Below the pieces are notes generated by a model. It was given only the letters and a program-made list of their open reading frames with translations, was not told the DNA's origin and made no database searches. DNA of 64,000 nt, from the NCBI RefSeq assembly GCF_007827595.1, contig NZ_VISR01000004.1, positions 465,204-529,203 of the forward strand, read 5' to 3'. Origin of the DNA: Streptomyces sp. BK340 (lineage in GTDB: Bacteria; Actinomycetota; Actinomycetes; Streptomycetales; Streptomycetaceae). Within the stretch, counting starts at the first letter, position 1, and each line of letters opens with the position of its first letter. Shown here one piece after another: positions 1 through 9,340 of the stretch. The position numbers and the translations under genes were made by a program.

Positions 1-2
1 CC

Positions 3-2624
3 CTCACCTCGTACCAGCAGAACGTCCGCAGGCTCGGCAAGGGCACCGGCAAGTACGCGGCCACCTACCGCAGGCAGGCGCGGGAGAGCCTCCAGGCCAG
101 CCAGGAGGCCGTACCCGCCTGGATCATGCCGCTGCACCAGGTGACCGAGACCGTCCCCATGGACCGCGCGGGCCGCTTCGACGTGGTGATCATCGACGAG
201 GCGAGCCAGTCCGGGCCCGAGGCGCTGCTGCTCGCCTGGCTCGGCGCGAAGGTCGTGGTCGTCGGTGACGACCAGCAGGTCAGCCCGGCCCAGGTAGGCG
301 TCGACCACGACGAGCAGTTCGCCCTCCAGCGGCGGCTGCTCGGCGAGCTGCCCGCCGCCCGCCGCAACCTGTTCACGCCGACCGCCAGCCTCTTCGACAT
401 CGCCTCCGGACTCGCCGGCGGCCGTGGCCGGCTGATGCTCCAGGAGCACTTCCGCTGCATGCCGGAGATCATCGGCTTCTCCAACGCGCTCTGCTACGGC
501 GGCCGGCTGCAGCCCCTGCGGCAGTACGGCGCCGACCGGCTGCCACCGCTGCGCGCGGTCCACGTGGCCGACGGCTGGGTGGAGGGCAGCGGGCAGAAGC
601 AGGTCAACCGGCCCGAGGCCGAGCGGCTGGTGGACACCGTCGCCCGCTGCATCGCGGACCCCGCCTACGCCGGTCGCAGCATGGGTGTGATCACCCTGCT
701 CGGTGCCGGGCAGAAGTTCCTCATCGAGGACCTGCTGGCCGACCGGATCCCGCTCGACGAGCGGCAGCGGCGGCGGCTGCGCGTGGGCAACGCCGAGGAG
801 TTCCAGGGGGACGAGCGCGACGTCGTCTTCATCGGCACCGTCGCCTCGCTCACCGGTCCGGACGGGCCGCGCCGCATCGGCTCCTACAGCAGCGCCCTGA
901 ACCGGCAGCACCTCAACGTGGCCGCCTCCCGGGCCCGCGACCAGGTGTGGCTCTTCCACAGCGTGACGCTCACGGAGTGGGGCGAGACCGACCTGCGGCG
1001 CGCCTACCTCGACTGGTTCTCCCGGCCGGCCGAGGAGCGGGACCGCGCGGGGCTCGGCGAGGTCCGCCCGGACGTGCCGCACGAGGCGTTCGACAGCCTC
1101 TTCGAGCAGCGGGTGTACCTGGCCCTGCGGGCGCGGGGCTACCTGGTGCGGCCCCAGTACCCGGCCGGCCGCTACCGCATCGACCTCGTCGTCGAGGGCG
1201 GCACCCGGCGCCTGGCCGTGGAGTGCGACGGCGACGCCTTCCACAACGAGGAGAACGCGGACGCGGACGCGGCGCGCCAGCGTGAACTGGAGCGGGTCGG
1301 CTGGACGTTCGTCCGCATCCGCGGCAGCCGCTTCTTCCTCGACCCGGAGAAGGCCCTCGAACCCCTGTGGGCGGAGCTGGACCGACTGGGCATCGAACGG
1401 GCGACGGCCGACGCCGGGAGGAAGCCCCGACCGTCCGACCCGGCCGCTCCGGCCCCGACAGCCGCAGTTCCGGCCGCGCCGGCCGCACCCGCAGCCGCCC
1501 CCAAATCCCGGCCCCGCACCGCCGTACGACAGCCCCGCGCATCCGTACCGCGGCCCCGCCCGGCGGAGGCACCCACCACCCCGGCCGTACCGCGCAGCAC
1601 TCCACCCGCACCGCGCAGCACTCCGCCCGAACCGCCCGCCGCGTCACGAGCCACCCCCGCCGAACCCGAGTTGGTCTCCGTGGCCCGTCTCGACCGCGAC
1701 GAGGTCAACTCGGCCCAGCACGCGTTCAGCCTGCGTACGACCGTGGCCGGTGCCGCCCGCTTTCTCAGCGACGCCGGGGTCCCGGGCTTTCCGGGCGCCG
1801 ACGCCGTGGAAGTCCTGCGCGGTGGGCGGCCCGTCGCACGGGTGGCCCATGCCGAGGTGCAGGCGATGATCCGGGCCGCGATCGCGCGCGTCGACGTACC
1901 CGTCCTCGGGGACGACGGCCAGGTCGGAGTGGCCCGCTACCACGCACCCGGCACCCCCGAAGCCGCCCACGGCCGGACGACGGAGCTGCTGCGTGTGGAC
2001 CGACGGCCGACGGGAGCCGGAGCCGCGGACCGGCAGCCCGTGGCCCGGAACGCACCCAGCCGCACGGCCGCCAGGGACACGCTGCCCGCCCTGCCGCGGC
2101 AGCCCGTGCGGACCACCGAGACGACCGCCGTCACTCGGGCCGCTCCCTCTAACGAGCGAACGTTGCCGCGCCTTCGGGTCGACCGGATCAGTCTGGGCGC
2201 CCACCGGAGGGTGCAGCGGGAACTCGAGCGGGTGCAGGACGTGCTCGACCTGCCGTTGCCCGAGGTGGTGGCCGTCGACTCCTCGTCCCGCAAGGCCCAG
2301 CTGGCCGACCACGAGAAGCGGCGCGAGGCGCTGAAGGAGCGGCGCAGCTTCCTGCGGGCCCTGCTCGACCAGGTTGTACCCGACCCGTCGTACACCGGCG
2401 GTGCCGTCGTCGTGCCGGGATGCCTCGTCGGCGTGGAGGACACGGACGAACCGGGGATCACTACGTACGAAATAGCGTTGCTCGCAGGTGACGAGGCGGA
2501 GCGGCTCAGCCCCGACTCGGCCCTGGGCAAGGCACTGTTGTGGCGCGAGGTGGGGGACGAGGTGACCTGGCGGACCGAGCGCGGCACGACGCTGCGCGTG
2601 CTCATCCGGTACATCGAGGACTGA
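3..2624 (+). CDS. Superfamily 1 helicase with PD-(D/E)XK nuclease and GreA/GreB-like C-terminus (5' partial)
   Basis: The frame is open from base 3, so the N-terminus and Walker A lie outside the window; 873 residues are visible. Helicase motifs occur in order: VVIIDEASQ (motif II, about base 185), VVVGDDQQVSP (III), LQEHFRCMPEII (IV), an EEFQGDERDVVF stretch (V) and NVAASRARDQVW (VI). A restriction-endonuclease-like fold follows at bases 1090-1340, with YRIDLVVEG and LAVECDGD supplying the D and E-x-D positions. A Pro/Ala-rich linker (1420-1660) and an unassigned domain (1670-1990) come next. The last 100 residues, ending SALGKALLWREVGDEV then a beta-rich tail, resemble the GreA/GreB C-terminal domain that docks on RNA polymerase. 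Helicase and nuclease calls are motif-based; the Gre-like call is weaker. Likely a DNA-transaction or defence protein; its substrate is unknown. Confidence 0.85.
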   Translation, partial: LTSYQQNVRRLGKGTGKYAATYRRQARESLQASQEAVPAWIMPLHQVTETVPMDRAGRFDVVIIDEASQSGPEALLLAWLGAKVVVVGDDQQVSPAQVGVDHDEQFALQRRLLGELPAARRNLFTPTASLFDIASGLAGGRGRLMLQEHFRCMPEIIGFSNALCYGGRLQPLRQYGADRLPPLRAVHVADGWVEGSGQKQVNRPEAERLVDTVARCIADPAYAGRSMGVITLLGAGQKFLIEDLLADRIPLDERQRRRLRVGNAEEFQGDERDVVFIGTVASLTGPDGPRRIGSYSSALNRQHLNVAASRARDQVWLFHSVTLTEWGETDLRRAYLDWFSRPAEERDRAGLGEVRPDVPHEAFDSLFEQRVYLALRARGYLVRPQYPAGRYRIDLVVEGGTRRLAVECDGDAFHNEENADADAARQRELERVGWTFVRIRGSRFFLDPEKALEPLWAELDRLGIERATADAGRKPRPSDPAAPAPTAAVPAAPAAPAAAPKSRPRTAVRQPRASVPRPRPAEAPTTPAVPRSTPPAPRSTPPEPPAASRATPAEPELVSVARLDRDEVNSAQHAFSLRTTVAGAARFLSDAGVPGFPGADAVEVLRGGRPVARVAHAEVQAMIRAAIARVDVPVLGDDGQVGVARYHAPGTPEAAHGRTTELLRVDRRPTGAGAADRQPVARNAPSRTAARDTLPALPRQPVRTTETTAVTRAAPSNERTLPRLRVDRISLGAHRRVQRELERVQDVLDLPLPEVVAVDSSSRKAQLADHEKRREALKERRSFLRALLDQVVPDPSYTGGAVVVPGCLVGVEDTDEPGITTYEIALLAGDEAERLSPDSALGKALLWREVGDEVTWRTERGTTLRVLIRYIED

Positions 2625-2784
2625 GCCGAAGCCACGGCGGGACCGAGCCGAGGATGCGCGGATGCTCGGATTCCGCACATTTTCCGACCGTGTTCGAGCA
2701 CACCCGTAGCACAGTTCTCACGGGTGCCTGTCCACTTCGGTAACTCAGCGCACAGGCGTGGGGTCGCTCTGTCACCCTGGCCGC

Positions 2785-4668
2785 ATGGACATGGCGGCCA
2801 TACCGACGCAGCGGGAGAGCGAGAGTCACGACTGTGGGGCACAGGGACTCGCCACCCTGCCCGGCAGTCCCCTCGCGCCCGGCTCCGCCCGTGCGCTGGT
2901 GCGCACCGCCTTCGCCGAGTGGGCCGGCCGTGGGCTCGTCGACCCCGTGAGGTCCGCACGGCTGGCCGACGACGCCACGGCCGTCGTCAGCGAACTGGTC
3001 ACCAACGCCGTCGTCCACGCGGGCACGGAGGTGGAGGTCGACTGGCGTCTGGAGGAGTCCGGCGCCTTCGTGGTGGAAGTGCGCGACCACCACCCGGCGC
3101 GCGCGCCGCGCGACCCAGCGCGCGGCGAGGCGCCGTACGACACCCCCGAGTACGGGCGCGGCCTGCGCCTGGTCGCGACCCTCGCCGAGTCCTGGGGCGT
3201 CACCTACCGCACCGGCACCAAGACGGTGTGGGCGCGGCTGTCCGCCGACGGCGGGGAGGACCTGGACGGGCGCGCACCGGCCCACACCCTGGCGGCCGCC
3301 GAGGCGCTCGCGCCGCAGCCGCAGCGTCCCGGCGCCGACCGGGACTGGCTCGGCCGGGGCGCGCTGTCCTTCCTCGCCGAGGCATCCGACCTGCTCGCCG
3401 GGCAGCTGGACGAGAACCTGGTCACGGCCCTCACCGGCCAGCTGATCGTGCCCCGGCTCGCCGACTGGTGCGCCGTGTGGCTGGAGGACGAGGCGACCGT
3501 GCGCGGCGGCGACGGCGGCGCGCCGACGCGTGTCTGGCACGCCAGCGAGAACCGCATCGAGGAGCTGTCCCGCGCCCTGGAGAAGGATCCGCCCTGCCCG
3601 CGGGACGGGACGGGGGTCGCACTGTTCGAGCAGAGCCGGGAGTGGGGGAGGTCCGGCCCGGAGCCGTACCCCTGGCCCGGTGACGCGCTCGGCCCGCAGG
3701 ACGCCCACGGCGCGGCGCTGGCGTACCGGCTGATCGCGGGCGGCCGCCCGCTGGGCACGCTGGTCATCGGGCGCTGCGGGCTGCAGCGCTTCCCGGACGA
3801 GGTCACCGGGCTCGTCGAGGATCTCGCCCGCCGGGTCGCCCTGGCCATCGGTGCCGCCCGCCAGTACGCCCGGCAGGCCACCATCAGCGCCGTCCTGCAG
3901 CGCGGCCTGCTGCCCGGCGCGGTCGCCGAGATCCCCGGAGTGAGCAGCGCGCTCGTCTACGAGCCCTGCGACAAGGGCGGCCCCAGCGGCGACTTCTACG
4001 ACCTGTTCCCCGCGGGCGACGGCCGCTGGTGCTTCGCCGTCGGCGACGTACAGGGCAAGGGCCCGGAGGCGGCGGTCGTGATCGGGCTCGCCCGCCCCTG
4101 GCTGCGGCTGCTCGCCCGCGAGGGCTACCGGGTCGCCGACGTCCTCGACCGGCTCAACCAGCTCCTGCTGGACGACGCCACCGAGGCCGCCGACGCGGCC
4201 GCCCGCGCGCTGGTGGCCGGCGGGGCCCGGCCCGTGGCCCCCGGGGACGGCCCGCAGACCCGGTTCCTGTCCCTCCTGTACGGCGAGCTGACCCCGCACG
4301 ACGGCGGCGTCCGCTGCACCCTCGCCTCCGCCGGACACCCCCTGCCGCTGCTGCTGCGTCCCGACGGCGACGTGCGCACCGCCGCCCGCCCGCAGACCCT
4401 GCTGGGCGTCGTGGAGGACGAGACCTACACCAGCGAGACCGTCGAGCTGGGCCCCGGCGACAGCCTGCTGTGCGTGACCGACGGGGTGACCGAGCGCCGC
4501 TCCGGCTCCCGCCAGTTCGACGACAGCGACGGGCTCGCGCGGGCCCTGTCCGGCTGTGCCGGCCTGAGCGCCGACCTGATCGCGGAAAGGATCCGTCGTC
4601 TGGTGCACGACTTCGGCGGCGGCCTGCCGGATGACGATCTGGCCCTGCTGGTGCTCCAGGCGGAGTAA
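2785..4668 (+). CDS. SpoIIE-family PP2C phosphatase with N-terminal anti-sigma-type ATPase and GAF domains
   Basis: About 627 residues. Near residues 30-150 is a GHKL kinase-like fold of the RsbW type, with VSELVTNAVVHAG as the N-box and YGRGLRLVATLAESWGV as the G-box. A GAF-like sensor follows (about 190-360), then a PP2C/SpoIIE phosphatase with PSGDFYDLF, VGDVQGKGPEAA, a CVTDGVTERR segment and a terminal DDDLALLVL. This layout is common in streptomycete partner-switching regulators: the kinase part would act on an anti-sigma antagonist, the phosphatase would reverse it, and GAF would sense a signal. ATG at 2785 follows no clear ribosome site; an in-frame GTG at 2758 is possible. A small repeat (3624-3652) adds an SREWGR segment inside the GAF region. 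Confidence 0.9.
   Translation: MDMAAIPTQRESESHDCGAQGLATLPGSPLAPGSARALVRTAFAEWAGRGLVDPVRSARLADDATAVVSELVTNAVVHAGTEVEVDWRLEESGAFVVEVRDHHPARAPRDPARGEAPYDTPEYGRGLRLVATLAESWGVTYRTGTKTVWARLSADGGEDLDGRAPAHTLAAAEALAPQPQRPGADRDWLGRGALSFLAEASDLLAGQLDENLVTALTGQLIVPRLADWCAVWLEDEATVRGGDGGAPTRVWHASENRIEELSRALEKDPPCPRDGTGVALFEQSREWGRSGPEPYPWPGDALGPQDAHGAALAYRLIAGGRPLGTLVIGRCGLQRFPDEVTGLVEDLARRVALAIGAARQYARQATISAVLQRGLLPGAVAEIPGVSSALVYEPCDKGGPSGDFYDLFPAGDGRWCFAVGDVQGKGPEAAVVIGLARPWLRLLAREGYRVADVLDRLNQLLLDDATEAADAAARALVAGGARPVAPGDGPQTRFLSLLYGELTPHDGGVRCTLASAGHPLPLLLRPDGDVRTAARPQTLLGVVEDETYTSETVELGPGDSLLCVTDGVTERRSGSRQFDDSDGLARALSGCAGLSADLIAERIRRLVHDFGGGLPDDDLALLVLQAE
3624..3652 (+). repeat. Short G-rich palindromic repeat inside a CDS (copy A)
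   Basis: This segment, TTCGAGC followed by an AGAGCCGGGAG core and TGGGGGAGG, closely matches the right three quarters of the repeat at 32118-32154. It is in frame and codes FEQSREWGR in the phosphatase. A third related copy sits at 19922-19963. Confidence 0.6.
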
Positions 4669-4686
4669 CCGGCGGCGTACGGGACA

Positions 4687-5928
4687 ATGGAGGACATGCC
4701 TTCCGCACTTCCCGACGGCGAGCCGGTCCCCGACGACGGCGCGCTGCCCGCCACCGCGCTCGCCGGCGCCGCCGACCGACCCCTCGGGTTCTATCTGCAC
4801 GTCCCGTACTGCGCGACCCGTTGCGGCTACTGCGACTTCAACACGTACACCGCGACCGAGCTGCGCGGCACCGGCGGAGTGCTCGCCTCCCGGGACAACT
4901 ACGCGGACACCCTGACCGACGAGATCCGCCTGGCCCGCAAGGTGCTCGGCGACGACCCGCGCGAGGTCCGTACGGTCTTCGTCGGCGGCGGTACGCCGAC
5001 CCTGCTGGCCGCCGACGACCTGGTGCGGATGCTGGGCGCGATCCGCGACGAGTTCGGTCTCGCGCCGGACGCGGAGATCACGACGGAGGCGAACCCGGAG
5101 TCGGTCGACCCGGCCTACCTCGCCACCCTGCGCGAGGGCGGCTTCAACCGGATCTCCTTCGGCATGCAGAGCGCGAAGCAGCACGTGCTGCGCGTGCTCG
5201 ACCGCACGCACACCCCGGGCCGTCCCGAGGCGTGCGTGGCGGAGGCGCGGGCCGCGGGCTTCGAGCACGTCAACCTGGATCTGATCTACGGCACGCCGGG
5301 GGAGTCGGACGACGACTGGCGGGCCTCGCTGGACGCCGCGCTGGGGGCGGGGCCCGATCACATCAGCGCGTACGCGCTGATCGTCGAGGAGGGCACGCAG
5401 CTCGCCCGCCGGATCCGCCGGGGCGAGGTTCCGATGACGGACGACGACGTCCACGCCGACCGCTATCTGATCGCCGAGGAGATGCTGTCCGCGGCCGGCT
5501 TCGACTGGTACGAGGTCTCCAACTGGGCCACCTCGGAGGCCGCCCGCTGCCTGCACAACGAGCTGTACTGGCGGGGTGCGGACTGGTGGGGCGCCGGGCC
5601 GGGGGCGCATTCGCACGTGGGCGGGGTGCGCTGGTGGAACGTCAAGCACCCGGGCGCGTACGCGGCGGCGCTGGCGTCTGGCCGCTCACCGGGCGCGGGC
5701 CGGGAGCTGCTGTCCGACGAGGACCGGCGGGTGGAGCGCGTCCTGCTGGAGCTGCGGCTGCTGGAGGGGGCGCCGCTGTCGCTGCTGAAGGAGGAGGGGC
5801 TGGCTGCTTCCGGACGGGCACTGGCGGACGGACTCCTCCAGGAAGGCCCGTACGAGGAGGGGCGAGCGGTGCTGACGCTGCGCGGGCGACTGCTGGCGGA
5901 CGCGGTGGTGCGGGATCTGGTCGACTGA
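4687..5928 (+). CDS. hemW: Radical SAM heme chaperone HemW (coproporphyrinogen III oxidase-like)
   Basis: 413 residues. The radical SAM motif C-x3-C-x2-C is at Cys42, Cys46 and Cys49 (YCATRCGYCDF), with FVGGGTPTLL after it and the SFGMQSAKQHVLRVLDR segment typical of the HemN/HemW group. HemW binds heme and an iron-sulfur cluster and is thought to deliver heme to acceptors rather than oxidise coproporphyrinogen. The HemW type is favoured by a terminal winged-helix-like segment and by having the cluster Cys but not the longer HemN N-terminus. An in-frame ATG at 4696, preceded closely by GGAGG, is an equally likely start. It lies 18 bp behind the phosphatase gene. Confidence 0.92.
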   Translation: MEDMPSALPDGEPVPDDGALPATALAGAADRPLGFYLHVPYCATRCGYCDFNTYTATELRGTGGVLASRDNYADTLTDEIRLARKVLGDDPREVRTVFVGGGTPTLLAADDLVRMLGAIRDEFGLAPDAEITTEANPESVDPAYLATLREGGFNRISFGMQSAKQHVLRVLDRTHTPGRPEACVAEARAAGFEHVNLDLIYGTPGESDDDWRASLDAALGAGPDHISAYALIVEEGTQLARRIRRGEVPMTDDDVHADRYLIAEEMLSAAGFDWYEVSNWATSEAARCLHNELYWRGADWWGAGPGAHSHVGGVRWWNVKHPGAYAAALASGRSPGAGRELLSDEDRRVERVLLELRLLEGAPLSLLKEEGLAASGRALADGLLQEGPYEEGRAVLTLRGRLLADAVVRDLVD

Positions 5929-5955
5929 TCGTCGGGCTGGGTACAGTTCCCGGCC

Positions 5956-6555
5956 ATGATCTCTGACAGACGGCCGGATCCGGACGCCACCGTGGTGCGG
6001 TACGGGTTGCGGTGGCTGCTGTGGACGCTGCCGCTGGTGCTGCTGCTCGGCGGGGTGGGCGTGCTCGGCCTGCTGGCCCTGATCGACCAGGGATTCCACG
6101 TCGTCGCCCTGGTCTGCCTGCTCGGCCTGGTCTGGGCCGGGTTCGCGCTGCGCACGGTGCTGCGGTGGCGCGGACTGGTCACGGCCCTCGACGCGAAGGG
6201 GTTCTGGGTCCTGCGGCATGGGAAGGCCGTGCTGATCCCCTGGGACTCGCTGGCCGGGATCGGCCTTTACTGGACGCGCGTCGGCCGGAGGCTGGTCCAC
6301 ACGATGGAGCTGTGCCCCCGCGGTGACATCGACGATGACGACCCGTTGCTCCGCGAGTTCGTCCGCGACACGGCACCGCTGCGCGAGGGGCTGCCCCGGC
6401 TGCGCTACCGCTTGGACGTACGGCACTTCTTCAGCGTGTACGACCGCGCGCTCCGCCGCTGGGCTCCGCCCGAGCTGTGGTTCGGGCGCGTCGAGCAGCC
6501 CAGGTCCTACCTGAGGCAGTCGGCCACCGCCGGGCTCACCCGGCCGGGGCAGTGA
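5956..6555 (+). CDS. Membrane protein with two N-terminal helices, unknown function
   Basis: 199 residues. Two hydrophobic helices occupy roughly residues 18-70 (a WLLWTLPLVLLLGGVGVLG stretch, then VVALVCLLGLVWAGFAL), followed by a soluble domain with ALDAKGFWVLRHGKAVLIPWDSLAGIG. That pattern resembles bacterial PH-like domains attached to paired membrane helices. It follows hemW by 27 bp on the same strand. Its 3' end overlaps the convergent DUF3097 gene by 20 bp. I do not recognise a specific family. Confidence 0.75.
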   Translation: MISDRRPDPDATVVRYGLRWLLWTLPLVLLLGGVGVLGLLALIDQGFHVVALVCLLGLVWAGFALRTVLRWRGLVTALDAKGFWVLRHGKAVLIPWDSLAGIGLYWTRVGRRLVHTMELCPRGDIDDDDPLLREFVRDTAPLREGLPRLRYRLDVRHFFSVYDRALRRWAPPELWFGRVEQPRSYLRQSATAGLTRPGQ

Positions 6556-7402
6556 CGAAGTCGATCAGTTCCTCCACCCGCCCCAGCAACTCCGGCTCCA
6601 GGTCCTTGTAGGACCCCACACGCTGCAGAATCGCCTGCCACACCGCGCCGGTGTTCTCCGACGGCCACCCCAGCGCCCGGCACACCCCCGTCTTCCAGTC
6701 CTCCCCGCGCGGTACCCGGGGCCACCCCGAAATCCCCAGCGAGGACGGCTTCACGGCCTCCCAGATGTCGATGTACGGGTGACCGACCACCAGCGCGTGC
6801 TCGCTCGTCACCGACTCGGCGATGCGCCACTCCTTCGTGCCCGGGACCAGGTGGTCCACCAGCACGCCCAGCCGCGCGTCCGGCCCGGGCCCGAACTCCG
6901 CCACGATCGCCGGCAGGTCGTCCACGCCCTCCAGGTACTCCACGACCACGCCCTCGATGCGCAGGTCGTCGCCCCACACCTTCTCGACCAGTTCGGCGTC
7001 GTGCCGGCCCTCGACGTAGATGCGTCCGGCGCGGGCCACCCGCGCGCGTGCGCCGGGGACGGCCACCGAACCGGACGCCGTACGGGTGGGCCGTACCGGA
7101 CCCGAGGCGGGCCGCACCAGGGTGACCACCCTGCCCTCCAGCAGGAAGCCGCGCGGCTCCAGCGGGAACACCCGGTGCTTGCCGAAGCGGTCCTCCAGCG
7201 TCACCGTGCCCGCCTCGCAGCGGATCACCGCGCCGCAGAAACCGGTGCCGGGCTCCTCGACCACCAGGCCGGGCTCCGCCGGGACCTCCGGCACCGGCTT
7301 GGGCTTTTTCCAGGGCGGGGTCAGGTCCGGTGAGTACACACGAGGGCGCGGGCCCGAAGGGCCCTCGTTGGAAAGGCGGTGGCGGGAGACGGGTGGGCGC
7401 AT
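6536..7402 (-). CDS. DUF3097 family protein
   Basis: About 288 residues. The start MRPPVSRHRL at 7402 is chosen because it fits the 34 bp gap after the upstream MBL gene; an extension to 7507 would run into that gene. The sequence has the actinobacterial DUF3097 pattern: a short beta-rich N-terminal part, then IYVEGRHDAELVEKVWGDDL, which resembles a Toprim-like strand-acid element, and GVVVEYLEGVDDLPAIV. LGVLVDHLVPGTKEWRIA and HPYIDIWEAVKPSSLG follow. Function is unknown; the Toprim-like layout suggests a nucleic-acid enzyme, but that is inference. Probably cotranscribed with the MBL gene. Confidence 0.85.
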   Translation of the reverse strand: MRPPVSRHRLSNEGPSGPRPRVYSPDLTPPWKKPKPVPEVPAEPGLVVEEPGTGFCGAVIRCEAGTVTLEDRFGKHRVFPLEPRGFLLEGRVVTLVRPASGPVRPTRTASGSVAVPGARARVARAGRIYVEGRHDAELVEKVWGDDLRIEGVVVEYLEGVDDLPAIVAEFGPGPDARLGVLVDHLVPGTKEWRIAESVTSEHALVVGHPYIDIWEAVKPSSLGISGWPRVPRGEDWKTGVCRALGWPSENTGAVWQAILQRVGSYKDLEPELLGRVEELIDFVTAPAG

Positions 7403-7436
7403 TCGGATGACGATAGGAGAAGCCGCCGACCCGCAC

Positions 7437-8171
7437 TCACGACACGCCGAAACGCGCTGCCAGCTCGTCGCGTTGCCGTCGTACGAACACCGCGTCGACC
7501 ACCGCACCGTGACCGGGAACGTACAGAGCGTCCTCCCCGCCGAGCGCGAGCAGCCGGTCCAGGGCGTCGGGCCAGCGGGACGGTACGGCGTCCGGGCCCG
7601 CCTGGGGTTCGCCGGACTCCTCGACCAGGTCGCCGCAGAAGACGATCTCCCGGGTCCCGGAGACCGAGCCGGGGACGAGGACCGCGAGATCGTGGGCCGT
7701 GTGGCCGGGGCCCACGTTGGCCAGCAGCACCTGCCGGCCGTCGCCGAGGTCCAGCGTCCACTCGCCCGAGACCAGGTGGCGGGGAGCGGCCAGGGCGGCG
7801 ACGGCCGCGGCCGCGTCCGCCTCCGGCAGTCCGTGCCGGACCGCGTCCCGGCGCAGCTCCTCGCGTTCGTACGCGAACACCGCGTCGGTGCCCACCGCCG
7901 CGTACGTCCGGACCCCGGCGAAGGCGGCCGTGCCGAAGACGTGGTCGAAGTGGGGGTGGGTGAGCGCGAGATGGGTCACACCGTGACCCGCCAGCTGCTG
8001 CGCCCACGTCCGCAGCCGCTCGCCCTCGGCCGGGCTCGACCCGGCGTCCACCACCAGCGCCGTACCGGCCCCGAGAACCAGGCCCACAGTGCAGTCCCAG
8101 CCGGGCAGCCGGCACCGGCCCACCCCGGGCGCCAGCCGCTCCCACCCCAGCTCTTCCCAAGTCACCGTCAT
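7437..8171 (-). CDS. MBL-fold metallo-hydrolase
   Basis: 244 residues. The metal-binding signature is [13 protein letters not shown] (H-x-H-x-D-H), with later ligands at [13 protein letters not shown] and a terminal [10 protein letters not shown]. It belongs to the broad glyoxalase II/beta-lactamase fold group that hydrolyses thioesters, lactones or similar bonds with a dinuclear zinc site; the substrate cannot be told from sequence. The ATG at 8171 is divergent from hrcA, with 152 bp between starts holding the hrcA promoter and CIRCE operator. DUF3097 follows 34 bp downstream. Confidence 0.9.
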   Translation of the reverse strand: MTVTWEELGWERLAPGVGRCRLPGWDCTVGLVLGAGTALVVDAGSSPAEGERLRTWAQQLAGHGVTHLALTHPHFDHVFGTAAFAGVRTYAAVGTDAVFAYEREELRRDAVRHGLPEADAAAAVAALAAPRHLVSGEWTLDLGDGRQVLLANVGPGHTAHDLAVLVPGSVSGTREIVFCGDLVEESGEPQAGPDAVPSRWPDALDRLLALGGEDALYVPGHGAVVDAVFVRRQRDELAARFGVS

Positions 8172-8203
8172 ACCGCGACGCTAGCGGTAGGGCAGGACCG
8201 ACC

Positions 8204-8234
8204 TTGCCCAGTGAGTACCCCACGCCCGTACACT
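8204..8234 (+). promoter_or_regulatory. Predicted hrcA promoter
   Basis: A -35-like TTGCCC (8204-8209) and a -10-like TACACT (8229-8234) are 19 bp apart. They lie directly upstream of the CIRCE operator, so repressor binding would block early transcription. Spacing is slightly long and no start site is mapped. Confidence 0.5.
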
Positions 8235-8247
8235 TGGCTGGGGAAGG

Positions 8248-8274
8248 CTGGCACTCGAACACGCAGAGTGCCAG
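8248..8274 (+). promoter_or_regulatory. CIRCE operator for HrcA
   Basis: A perfect 9-bp inverted repeat, CTGGCACTC-N9-GAGTGCCAG. This is the CIRCE layout (consensus TTAGCACTC-N9-GAGTGCTAA) bound by HrcA. It lies 49 bp before the hrcA start, so the hrcA-dnaJ operon should be autoregulated and heat inducible. Confidence 0.95.
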
Positions 8275-8323
8275 GCGGGCGACCGGAAGAGCCGAGGGGA
8301 CGACATGCTGGAGGTGCGCGCGA

Positions 8324-9340
8324 ATGCTGAGTGAACGCAGGCTTCAGGTGCTGCGCGCCATCGTCCAGGACTACGTGGGCACCGAGGAGCCGGTGGGCTC
8401 GAAAGCGCTCACCGAGCGGCACAACCTCGGAGTCTCCCCGGCGACCGTGCGCAACGACATGGCGGCCCTGGAGGACGAGGGGTACATCGCCCAGCCGCAC
8501 ACCAGTGCCGGGCGCATCCCCACCGACAAGGGCTACCGGCTGTTCGTCGACAAGCTCGCGGGCGTCAAGCCGATGACCGGCCCCGAGCGCCGGGCGATCC
8601 AGAACTTCCTGGAGGGCGCCGTCGACCTGGACGACGTCGTGGCACGCACGGTACGGCTGCTCGCGCAGCTGACCCGGCAGGTCGCCGTCGTGCAGTACCC
8701 GTCCCTGACCCGGTCCACCGTGCGGCACGTGGAGCTGCTCTCACTCGCCCCCGCGCGGGTGATGCTCGTGCTGATCACGGACACCGGCCGGGTCGAGCAG
8801 CGGATGGTCGACTGCCCTGCGCCCTTCGGTGAGGCGTCCCTGGCGGACCTCAGGGCCCGGCTGAACAGCCGGGTCGCGGGCCGCCGGTTCACCGATGTGC
8901 CGCGCCTGGTCGAGGACCTGCCCGAGGGCTTCGACGTCGAGGACCGCGGTACGGTCTCCGCAGTGCTCTCCACCCTGTTGGAGACACTGGTCGAGGAGAA
9001 CGAGGAGCGGCTGATGATCGGCGGCACCGCCAATCTCACCCGCTTCGGACATGACTTCCCCCTCGTGATCCGGCCCGTGCTGGAGGCCCTTGAGGAGCAG
9101 GTCGTGCTCCTCAAGCTCCTCGGCGAGGCGAAGGATCCGGGCATGACCGTGCGCATCGGGCACGAGAACGCCCACGAGGGACTCAACTCCACCTCCGTCG
9201 TGTCGGTCGGCTACGGTTCGGGCGGCGAGGCGGTTGCCAAGCTCGGCGTGGTCGGACCGACCCGCATGGATTACCCGGGAACGATGGGAGCGGTACGCGC
9301 AGTGGCACGGTACGTCGGACAGATCCTGGCGGAGTCGTAA
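8324..9340 (+). CDS. hrcA: Heat-inducible transcription repressor HrcA
   Basis: 338 residues, the normal length. The N-terminal winged helix contains [21 protein letters not shown] and the conserved [20 protein letters not shown]-like dimerisation core and the HDFPLVIRP...EALEEQ region follow. It represses CIRCE operons (classically groESL, here its own operon) with GroEL as co-regulator in known systems. ATG at 8324 is supported by GGAGG-like bases at 8309-8314. The stop codon abuts the dnaJ GTG with no gap. grpE and dnaK are not here, so this is the second dnaJ locus type of Streptomyces. Confidence 0.97.
   Translation: MLSERRLQVLRAIVQDYVGTEEPVGSKALTERHNLGVSPATVRNDMAALEDEGYIAQPHTSAGRIPTDKGYRLFVDKLAGVKPMTGPERRAIQNFLEGAVDLDDVVARTVRLLAQLTRQVAVVQYPSLTRSTVRHVELLSLAPARVMLVLITDTGRVEQRMVDCPAPFGEASLADLRARLNSRVAGRRFTDVPRLVEDLPEGFDVEDRGTVSAVLSTLLETLVEENEERLMIGGTANLTRFGHDFPLVIRPVLEALEEQVVLLKLLGEAKDPGMTVRIGHENAHEGLNSTSVVSVGYGSGGEAVAKLGVVGPTRMDYPGTMGAVRAVARYVGQILAES

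Noticed and set aside
2602..5649. A 1015-residue reading frame on the minus strand
   Set aside because: It lies wholly opposite the phosphatase and hemW genes, has low-complexity Ala/Gly/Arg composition and no domain motifs. It is a GC-rich shadow.
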